Part shown: positions 50,821 to 57,656 of the stretch, one piece after another
Numbering within the stretch: position 1 is the first letter of the stretch
Layout: each line of letters begins with the position of its first letter
Origin: Pseudomonas sp. CROZ-RG-20F-R04-15
GTDB taxonomy: Bacteria; Pseudomonadota; Gammaproteobacteria; Pseudomonadales; Pseudomonadaceae
Reading direction: 5' to 3'
NCBI RefSeq assembly: GCF_022662375.1
Contig: NZ_JAKNQL010000012.1
Span: 62,001-126,000 of the forward strand
DNA: 64,000 nucleotides
Position numbers and translations under genes: made by a program
Notes under the pieces: model-generated
The model's input: the letters and a program-made list of their open reading frames with translations, nothing else
Told to the model about the DNA's origin: nothing
Database searches by the model: none

Positions 50821-51541
50821 TGCCGGCAACCACGTTGGCTGCCAATTGGTAGCCGCTGCCCCGTACGGTGCGAATCAGTCGTGGCGGTTTCTCGGTGTCG
50901 CGCAGACGCTGGCGCAAGCGGCTGACGGCCATGTCGACGATGCGATCGAGCGGCATCAGGTCGCGGCCACGGGTGGCGTTGCCGATGGTGTCGCGGTCGA
51001 GGATTTCCTGCGGGTGATCGAGGAACAGCTTCAGCAGGGCGAAGTCGGCGCCGGAGAGAATCACTTCCTCGCCGTCGGTGTGAAACAGCCGATGGCTGAC
51101 CATGTCCAGCCGCCACTCGTCGAAGGACAGCACATCACTGCCACTGCGCTCCTGACCGAATTGCGCACGCCGCAGCAGGGCTTTGATCCGTGCTTGCAGT
51201 TCGCGGGGGCTGAAGGGTTTGCCGAGGTAATCGTCGGCGCCGAGTTCCAGACCGATCACGCGGTCGGCTTCGTCGGAACTGGCGGTGAGCATGATGATCG
51301 GCACCTGCGCCTGACGCGGATGCTGACGCACCCAACGACAGAGGCTGAAGCCGTCTTCGTCGGGCAGCATGACATCGAGGATCACCAGATCGCTCGGCGC
51401 CTCGTTGAGGGCCTGACGGAAACTGGCGCCATCGGCGGTGGCACGTACCTGAAACCCGGCGCGGGTCAGGTAGGTTTCCAGCAACTCGCGTATTTCCTGA
51501 TCGTCATCGACCAACAATATCGACTTGTTGACTGAGCTCAC
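50810..51541 (-). CDS. gltR: Response regulator GltR (OmpR type)
   Basis: A 243-residue regulator: receiver with phospho-acceptor Asp56 (DLVILDVMLPDEDGF), conserved DDD at 12-14 and Lys near 108 (GKPFSPREL), then a winged-helix DNA-binding domain (TVRGSGYQLA at the C-terminus). It starts with GTG at 51541, with AAGGA before it. It regulates glucose transport, oprB and ED genes in relatives. AACAACAAGG overlaps the ribosome binding region. Confidence 0.93.
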   Translation of the reverse strand: MSSVNKSILLVDDDQEIRELLETYLTRAGFQVRATADGASFRQALNEAPSDLVILDVMLPDEDGFSLCRWVRQHPRQAQVPIIMLTASSDEADRVIGLELGADDYLGKPFSPRELQARIKALLRRAQFGQERSGSDVLSFDEWRLDMVSHRLFHTDGEEVILSGADFALLKLFLDHPQEILDRDTIGNATRGRDLMPLDRIVDMAVSRLRQRLRDTEKPPRLIRTVRGSGYQLAANVVAGNGH

Positions 51542-51552
51542 TTCGAAGGCAT

Positions 51553-51562
51553 CCTTGTTGTT
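51553..51562 (-). promoter_or_regulatory. CA motif before gltR
   Basis: On the coding strand AACAACAAGG just at the ribosome binding site; AACAACAA fits AAnAAnAA. Confidence 0.55.
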
Positions 51563-51618
51563 GGAATTGGGGCGGATTATGCCTTAAGCATCGAACTTGC
51601 AAACACCACAGAACCAAT

Positions 51619-51706
51619 GTGGGAGCGAGCCTGCTCGCGAATCGGTTTAAACATTCAACAGATCTGTTGACTGACACACCGCTTTCGCGAGCAGGCTCGC
51701 TCCCAC
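51619..51706. repeat. REPIN (88 bp) between glk and gltR
   Basis: Inverted REP pair in the edd-glk-gltR transcription unit. Could insulate or stabilise the edd-glk message from gltR-gtrS. Confidence 0.95.
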
Positions 51707-51720
51707 AACTGGATTGCATT

Positions 51721-52680
51721 TCAGGTTGGGGTTGATTGATCCAAGGCCACACCGGCACCGACAAGCCCGGAATACGGCGCTGTCACCAGCCACACCGGAA
51801 TGCCTTTGAAGTAATCACTCATGCAACCTTTGTCCGCAAAGCTGCGGGCAAAACCGCTTTCAAGGAAGAAATCGGCAAAGCGTGGAACCACCCCGCCGAC
51901 GATATACACCCCGCCACGCCCGCCCGTGGTCAGCACGTTGTTGCCGGCGACACGGCCGAGCCAGCAGCAGAACTGCTCGAGCACTTCCAGCGCAATCGGA
52001 TCACCTGCCAGACCGGCTGCCGTGATCGCTTCCGGCGTATCCAGCTTAGGTTCATGGCCGTCCACCGCGCAGATCGCCCGGTAAACCCGTGGCAGACCGC
52101 CGCCGCTCAACGCCGTTTCCGCGCTGACATGGCCAATCTCGTTGTGGATGTGCTGCCACAGCTGGGTTTCACGCGGGCTGCTCAGCGGCAGATCGACGTG
52201 ACCGCCCTCGCCCGGCAATGCCGCAAAACGACCGTCACCCAGATCAAGCAAGGTGCCAACTCCAAGGCCAGTGCCCGGACCGATCACCACCGCCGGGCGC
52301 AACGGCTCCGGCGTGCCCTCGCAGACCACGCGGAATTCGCCGGGCTGCAAACGGGTCATGCCCAGCGCCATCGCCGAGAAGTCGTTGACCAGCAACAACT
52401 GCTCGACCTGCAAGGTTTTGCAGAACGCCGTGCGGCTCAGGCGCCAGTGGTTGTTGGTGAACTTGAATTCATCCCCACTGACCGGGCCGGCCACCGACAG
52501 GCACACCGAACCGATCGAGCCCGGCGCCAGACCGAGCCCGCTCAGGTAGAGGCTGATCGCCTCTTCCGGGCTGGCGTGGTCGGCGGTGGCCAGAACCTGA
52601 ACCGATTCCAGTTGCTGGTTTTTCCACAACGCGAACCGTGCGTTGGTGCCTCCGATGTCACCGACCAAAGCCAGTTTCAA
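51721..52680 (-). CDS. glk: Glucokinase
   Basis: A 319-residue ATP-dependent glucokinase. DIGGTNARFAL (residues 8-18) is the phosphate-binding motif, and GPGTGLGVG and LPGEGGHVDLP mark the sugar site. The start codon is TTG at 52680, forming a TTGA overlap with the edd stop (52677-52680), so it is translationally coupled. Converts glucose imported by Gts into glucose 6-phosphate. Confidence 0.94.
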   Translation of the reverse strand: MKLALVGDIGGTNARFALWKNQQLESVQVLATADHASPEEAISLYLSGLGLAPGSIGSVCLSVAGPVSGDEFKFTNNHWRLSRTAFCKTLQVEQLLLVNDFSAMALGMTRLQPGEFRVVCEGTPEPLRPAVVIGPGTGLGVGTLLDLGDGRFAALPGEGGHVDLPLSSPRETQLWQHIHNEIGHVSAETALSGGGLPRVYRAICAVDGHEPKLDTPEAITAAGLAGDPIALEVLEQFCCWLGRVAGNNVLTTGGRGGVYIVGGVVPRFADFFLESGFARSFADKGCMSDYFKGIPVWLVTAPYSGLVGAGVALDQSTPT

Positions 52681-54503
52681 TTAAGCGTCTCCAGGGCAGA
52701 AGTGAAGGCGCTGGCGCCCTGCTCCGCCGAGCTGAAGGCCAAACGCATAAAGCCAAACAGTTCGCGACCGCTGCCGATGTTGTTGCCCAACAGGCCTTTG
52801 GCGGGTTCGCGCGCTGCAAATTCTGCGGCGTCGACCTTGAGTTGCAAAGTGCCTTTGACGCCATCGACGCGGATGATATCGCCCTCTTGCACGCGCGCCA
52901 AAGCGCCACCGACATAAGCTTCGGGGCTGACGTGAATCGCTGCGGGGATTTTCCCCGAGGCGCCGGACATGCGCCCGTCAGTCACCAACGCCACTTTAAA
53001 GCCGCGATCCTGCAGCACGCCGAGGAACGGCGTCATCTTGTGCAGTTCCGGCATGCCGTTGGAACGCGGGCCCTGGAAGCGCATCACTGCGACAAAATCT
53101 TTTTCCAGCAGACCAGCCTTGAACGCATCGGCCAGATCCTGCTGATCCTGGAACACCATGGCCGGCGCTTCGACGATCTGGTTTTCCAACGCGACGGCGG
53201 ACACTTTCATCACACCGCGACCGAGGTTGCCTTCCATCACGCGCAAACCGCCTTCCTGCGAGAATGCACGGGCGACCGGGCGCAGGATGTTTTCGTCGAG
53301 GCTGTCGACCGGGCCTTCGCGCCAGACCAGTTCACCGTTATCAAGGAACGGTTCTTTGGTGTATTTGCTCAAGCCATGACCGAGCACAGTGTTGACGTCT
53401 TCGTGCAGCAGACCGGCGCCAAGCAGTTCGCGGATCAGGAACGACATGCCGCCCGCCGCCTGGAAATGGTTGATGTCGGCTTTGCCATTCGGGTAGACGT
53501 GGCTCAGGGTCGGCACGACTTCGGAGAGGTCGGCCATGTCCTGCCAGGTCAGTTGAATGCCCGCCGCCATGGCGATCGCCGGCATATGCAGGGTGTGGTT
53601 GGTCGAGCCGCCGGTGGCGTGCAACGCGACGATCGAGTTGACCAGCGACTTCTCGTCGACGATTTCGCCGATCGGCATGAAGTTGCCGTTCTGCTTGGTC
53701 AGACGCGTGACTTGATGCGCGGCTTCGCGGGTCAGCGCGTCACGCAGCGGCGTGTTCGGGTTGACGAAAGAAGCGCCCGGCAAGTGCAGGCCCATGACTT
53801 CCATCAGCAACTGGTTGGTGTTGGCGGTGCCGTAGAAGGTGCAGGTGCCCGGGCTGTGGTAGGACTTCATCTCCGATTCCAGCAGCTCTTCGCGGGTGGC
53901 TTTGCCTTCGGCGTACTTCTGCCGCACGTCGGCTTTTTCCTTGTTGGAAATCCCCGAGACCATCGGCCCGCCCGGGACGAAAATCGTCGGCAGGTGGCCA
54001 AAGCGCAGCGAGCCCATCATCAGGCCCGGCACGATCTTGTCGCAGATGCCGAGCATCAGCGCGCCGTCGAACATGTTGTGCGACAGCGCCACAGCGGTCG
54101 ACATGGCAATCACTTCGCGACTCGGCAGGCTCAGTTCCATGCCCGGCTCACCTTGGGTGACGCCGTCGCACATCGCCGGAGTACCGCCGGCAAACTGGCC
54201 AACCGAGCCGATTTCGCGCAGGGCGTTCTTGATCTGTTCCGGGAACACCTCGTACGGCTGGTGCGCCGAGAGCATGTCGTTATACGAAGACACAATGGCG
54301 ATGTTCGCCGAGTTCATCATCCGCAGGCTGTGCTTGTCTTCGCTGCCGCACCCGGCCACGCCGTGGGCGAAGTTGGCGCATTGCAGCTTGCCGCGCATCG
54401 GCCCGTCAGTGGCGGCGCCGCGAATCAGTGCAAGGTAAGCCTGACGCGTGGCGCGGCTGCGGGCGATAAGCCGTTCGGTGACCTCAAGGACGCGGGGATG
54501 CAT
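52677..54503 (-). CDS. edd: 6-phosphogluconate dehydratase
   Basis: A 608-residue [4Fe-4S] dehydratase forming KDPG. Cysteine motifs: GCGSEDKHSLRMM, GTPAMCDGVTQGEPGMEL and LMLGICDKIVPGLMMGSL. MRFQGPRSNGMPELHKMTPF and MSGASGKIPAAIHV also match the family. ATG 54503 is preceded by TGGAG. First gene of edd-glk-gltR-gtrS; a HexR-type site lies in the 220 bp shared with gap. Confidence 0.95.
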   Translation of the reverse strand: MHPRVLEVTERLIARSRATRQAYLALIRGAATDGPMRGKLQCANFAHGVAGCGSEDKHSLRMMNSANIAIVSSYNDMLSAHQPYEVFPEQIKNALREIGSVGQFAGGTPAMCDGVTQGEPGMELSLPSREVIAMSTAVALSHNMFDGALMLGICDKIVPGLMMGSLRFGHLPTIFVPGGPMVSGISNKEKADVRQKYAEGKATREELLESEMKSYHSPGTCTFYGTANTNQLLMEVMGLHLPGASFVNPNTPLRDALTREAAHQVTRLTKQNGNFMPIGEIVDEKSLVNSIVALHATGGSTNHTLHMPAIAMAAGIQLTWQDMADLSEVVPTLSHVYPNGKADINHFQAAGGMSFLIRELLGAGLLHEDVNTVLGHGLSKYTKEPFLDNGELVWREGPVDSLDENILRPVARAFSQEGGLRVMEGNLGRGVMKVSAVALENQIVEAPAMVFQDQQDLADAFKAGLLEKDFVAVMRFQGPRSNGMPELHKMTPFLGVLQDRGFKVALVTDGRMSGASGKIPAAIHVSPEAYVGGALARVQEGDIIRVDGVKGTLQLKVDAAEFAAREPAKGLLGNNIGSGRELFGFMRLAFSSAEQGASAFTSALETLN

Positions 54504-54565
54504 GTGTAGAACTCCAGGCTAACGGATGTGGCGACCTGATTGTCTATGCTGATCAAACGCCGTTG

Positions 54566-54580
54566 TTGTTGGAATGACAG
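54566..54580. promoter_or_regulatory. HexR-like operator on the edd side
   Basis: TTGTTGGAATGACAG: TTGT-N7-ACAA with a single mismatch (last base). Its core TTGTTGGAATGACA differs in one base from the reverse complement of the gap site. Confidence 0.7.
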
Positions 54581-54685
54581 ACGGCTTTTTTGACCATTCG
54601 GACCAGTTGATTCAGGTCACTCGTTGTAGATAAAACAAAATATTGCCACTAAAAAGGCTTGTTTTCTATTTTTATGCGAATAATC

Positions 54686-54700
54686 TTGTAATTCCAACAA
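54686..54700. promoter_or_regulatory. HexR operator on the gap side
   Basis: TTGTAATTCCAACAA, an exact TTGT-N7-ACAA. It lies 23 bp before the gap start. Matches the P. putida HexR consensus as I recall it. Confidence 0.8.
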
Positions 54701-54706
54701 CAAAAC
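54696..54706 (+). promoter_or_regulatory. CA motif before gap
   Basis: AACAACAAAAC, overlapping the HexR site, about 17 bases before the ATG. Possible Hfq/Crc target. Confidence 0.5.
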
Positions 54707-54723
54707 GACGGCGGCGCTGTTCA

Positions 54724-55725
54724 ATGACTCTTCGAATCGCAATCAATGGTTTTGGCCGCATCGGCCGTAATGTCCTGCGCGCACTGTATACCCAAGGCTA
54801 TCGACAGGATTTGCAGATCGTCGCCATCAACGATCTGGGCGACAGCTCGATCAATGCTCATCTGCTCAAATACGACACCGTTCACGGCACATTCGATGCT
54901 CAAGTCGAGCATGACAACGAAAGTCTGACCGTCAACGGCGACCGCATCGCGGTCAGCGCGATTCGCAACCCGGCCGAACTGCCATGGGCGGCGGAAAAGA
55001 TTGATGTGGTGTTCGAATGCACAGGTCTCTTTACCGATCGCGCCAAAGCGGCCGCGCATCTTACTGCCGGCGCGCGCAAAGTGATCATCTCGGCCCCGGC
55101 CAAGGGCGCCGACGCCACCGTCGTTTACGGTGTGAACCACGACATTCTGCGCCAGTCGCACCAGATCATCTCCAACGCTTCGTGCACCACCAACTGCCTG
55201 GCGCCCGTGGCGCAAGTGCTGCACCGCGAGCTGGGAATCGAAAGCGGTCTGATGACCACCATTCATGCCTACACCAACGATCAAAACCTCACCGACGTCT
55301 ATCACACCGACCCCTACCGCGCGCGTTCGGCCACGCAGAACATGATCCCGAGCAAGACCGGCGCTGCTGAAGCAGTGGGCCTGGTGCTGCCGGAACTGGC
55401 CGGCAAACTGACCGGCATGGCCGTGCGCGTGCCGGTGATCAATGTGTCGCTGGTGGACCTGACCGTACAGCTGAAAAAAGAAGCCAGCGCCGAAGAAGTC
55501 AACGCGCTGATGAAGTCCGCGAGCCAGCATTCGAAGATTCTCGGTTTCAACACCCTGCCGCTGGTGTCCAGCGACTTCAACCACAACCCGCTGTCGTCGA
55601 TCTTCGACGCCAACCACACCAAAGCCAGCGGCAAACTGCTGAAAGTGCTGGCCTGGTATGACAACGAGTGGGGCTTCTCCAACCGCATGCTGGATAACTG
55701 CCTGGCGCTGTGTAACGCCGAGTAA
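54724..55725 (+). CDS. gap: Glyceraldehyde-3-phosphate dehydrogenase
   Basis: A 333-residue type I GAPDH. NAD motif INGFGRIGRNVLRAL (residues 6-20), catalytic Cys in SNASCTTNCLAP, and the C-terminal WYDNEWGFSNRMLD. It continues from the Entner-Doudoroff triose product to lower glycolysis. Opposite edd and under HexR-type control, as for gap-1 in P. putida. The ATG at 54724 begins MTLRIAINGFG; a longer frame upstream runs through the operator and is not coding. Confidence 0.95.
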   Translation: MTLRIAINGFGRIGRNVLRALYTQGYRQDLQIVAINDLGDSSINAHLLKYDTVHGTFDAQVEHDNESLTVNGDRIAVSAIRNPAELPWAAEKIDVVFECTGLFTDRAKAAAHLTAGARKVIISAPAKGADATVVYGVNHDILRQSHQIISNASCTTNCLAPVAQVLHRELGIESGLMTTIHAYTNDQNLTDVYHTDPYRARSATQNMIPSKTGAAEAVGLVLPELAGKLTGMAVRVPVINVSLVDLTVQLKKEASAEEVNALMKSASQHSKILGFNTLPLVSSDFNHNPLSSIFDANHTKASGKLLKVLAWYDNEWGFSNRMLDNCLALCNAE

Positions 55726-55747
55726 TCCCAGGTTATCCCCTGCCCCT

Positions 55748-55835
55748 GTGGGAGCGAGCCTGCTCGCGAATACGATGTGTCATTCAACATTTATGTTGGC
55801 TGATACACCGCTTTCGCGAGCAGGCTCGCTCCCAC
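55748..55835. repeat. REPIN (88 bp)
   Basis: Inverted REP pair after gap. Spacer GTCATTCAACATTTATGTTG is related to the copies at 60968 and 63911. Confidence 0.95.
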
Positions 55836-55880
55836 AAGGTTTTTCGTTCTATTCAAAATCAGGGCTTGACCATACAGGCA

Positions 55881-55900
55881 GATGATAAGCATTATCATTC
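55881..55900. promoter_or_regulatory. Fur box upstream of sigma gene
   Basis: GATGATAAGCATTATCATTC; in one register 14 of 19 positions match GATAATGATAATCATTATC. Located 25 bp before the sigma start, so iron should repress this system. Confidence 0.75.
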
Positions 55901-55924
55901 GCTGGAAATCGATCAGGTCCTCCC

Positions 55925-56443
55925 GTGAGTCAATCGCGCTTCAACCACGTCTTCCTCACCCAGCGCACGTCCTTGCTACGCACGCTGGAACGGATGGTCA
56001 ACAATCACAGCACCGCTGAAGACCTGTTGCAGGAGACCTACCTGCGCGTGACGCGGGCGTTGAGCGAGCGGGCCATCGATCACCTCGAACCCTTTGTCTT
56101 CCAGACCGCGCGCAATCTGGCGCTGGATCATTTGCGCGCGCGCAAGATCCACTCGCGAACCATGGTCGATGATGTGCCGCAAGATATCGTGCACAGCGTC
56201 GCCGCCCCCGCCAGCAGCGCCGAAGATGCCGCACACGCCGAACAGATGCTGGAGCGCCTGAATGTGAGCCTCAGTCAACTCAGCCCCCGCCAGCAGCAGA
56301 TTTTCATCCTCAGCCGTTTGCACGGGAACAGTTATCAGGAAATCGCTGATGAACTGAACGTCTCCCTCAGCACCGTACAAAAAGAATTGAAGCTGATCAT
56401 GAGCATTTGCATCGGCGTCGCTGAACGTCTGAATGGCGACTGA
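55925..56443 (+). CDS. FecI-like ECF sigma factor (heme uptake)
   Basis: A 172-residue iron-starvation sigma factor with region 2 (STAEDLLQETYLRVTRALSE, then FQTARNLALDHLRARKIHSR) and region 4 (LSPRQQQIFILSRLHGNSYQ, HTH EIADELNVSLSTVQKELKL). Starts with GTG 55925. Together with the FecR-like gene and the receptor it forms a cell-surface signalling triad of the Has/Hxu type. Governed by Fur. Confidence 0.92.
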   Translation: MSQSRFNHVFLTQRTSLLRTLERMVNNHSTAEDLLQETYLRVTRALSERAIDHLEPFVFQTARNLALDHLRARKIHSRTMVDDVPQDIVHSVAAPASSAEDAAHAEQMLERLNVSLSQLSPRQQQIFILSRLHGNSYQEIADELNVSLSTVQKELKLIMSICIGVAERLNGD

Positions 56444-56568
56444 TACTGTAGGCCCTTTCTGTAAGTGCGCGGATCGACTGCACGGATCATCGGGCTTTGT
56501 TACCCTTGCCCGACTTTTACGCTTCACTTAGAAAAACAGCCGTGCGCAGACACTGCCGAGGAACCACC

Positions 56569-57534
56569 GTGACGGACACCCACCGCTCGCCTTCGCCGGA
56601 TTCGGTGCAGGACGCTGCAAACGCAATGGACCAGGCACTGGACTGGCTCATCGTGCTCGGCAGCCCGGACGAGGAGCAGACCCGGCAATTTCACGCCTGG
56701 CTGGCGGCCGATCCGCTGAATGCCGAAGCGTTCGCCAAGGCCCAAGCGATCTGGGACGGCCCGCAAATCGCCCAGTGCGCGCAATCCCTCGCGGCCAAAC
56801 CTGCGAAAGTCACCTTCCTCAAGCGTCTGCGTCCGCACTGGAAACCGCTGGCCACCGCCGCGGTGCTGGTGCTCGGTCTGTTCAGTTTCAGCAATTTGCC
56901 GATGCGCATTCAGGCCGATCATTTGACTGTGGTTGGCGAGCGCCAACGTCTGCAATTGGAGGACGGCTCGAAAGTCCTGCTCAATACCAACTCGGCATTC
57001 TCCAGCACCATCAACGATCAGCAGCGCGTTGCCCGGTTATTTCAGGGCGAGGCGTTTTTCGAGATTGCCAGCGGCCGCAGTCAACCGCTGGAAATCGATG
57101 CCGGCCCGGTCACTGCCAGCGTGCGCGATACCGCGTTCGCCGTGCGTTATCTCGATGGCGTCGCGCAGGTCAATGTGCAACGCGGCGATGTCGATCTGCG
57201 CGCCACCCACAACGATGCCCGTGTGCGCCTGACGGCCGGCGAGAGCATCCGCATCGGTCCCAACGGTTTTGACCGCCCGGCCAAACTCGATGCCAACACC
57301 GATCTGGCGTGGGTGCAGGGCCGGCTGGTGTTCGAGAACTGCCCGCTGAATCAGGTGCTGGCCGAATTGCGCCGCTACTATCCAGGCTGGATCATCAACA
57401 CCAACGAGCAATTGGCCGACGTCGCCGTGACTGGCAATTACCGTCTCGATCAGCCGCTCGACGTGGTTCGCTCCCTCGCGCACATCACCTCGGCGCAACT
57501 GAAAGAATTCCCCGCCGTGGTCATCCTGAACTAA
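56569..57534 (+). CDS. FecR-family anti-sigma/sigma regulator
   Basis: A 321-residue inner-membrane protein. A DUF4880 cytoplasmic part (ALDWLIVLGSPDEEQTRQFH then AWLAADPLNAEAFAKAQAIW), a single TM helix near residues 88-108 (ATAAVLVLGLFSFSNLPM), a periplasmic FecR domain, and the C-terminal secretin-like DUF4974 (FENCPLNQVLAELRRYYPGW). It relays the receptor signal to the sigma factor. The start is GTG 56569 after GAGGA; a longer frame upstream is unlikely. 125 bp after the sigma gene. Confidence 0.92.
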   Translation: MTDTHRSPSPDSVQDAANAMDQALDWLIVLGSPDEEQTRQFHAWLAADPLNAEAFAKAQAIWDGPQIAQCAQSLAAKPAKVTFLKRLRPHWKPLATAAVLVLGLFSFSNLPMRIQADHLTVVGERQRLQLEDGSKVLLNTNSAFSSTINDQQRVARLFQGEAFFEIASGRSQPLEIDAGPVTASVRDTAFAVRYLDGVAQVNVQRGDVDLRATHNDARVRLTAGESIRIGPNGFDRPAKLDANTDLAWVQGRLVFENCPLNQVLAELRRYYPGWIINTNEQLADVAVTGNYRLDQPLDVVRSLAHITSAQLKEFPAVVILN

Positions 57535-57535
57535 A

Positions 57536-57550
57536 TGAGAATTATTTTTA
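57536..57550. promoter_or_regulatory. Possible Fur box before receptor
   Basis: TGAGAATTATTTTTA, a 7-1-7-like Fur motif (three mismatches to TGATAATNATTATCA), right after the FecR stop. It suggests the receptor has its own iron-controlled promoter. Confidence 0.5.
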
Positions 57551-57656
57551 CTCGATAGCCAACGTCAGTACGTCTCGTTATAGCCAATGCAATTGATTCG
57601 CAACACGCGAAGCCAATCAGCCCCTATAAAGATTCGTGCGACACGGAGCGCTATCG

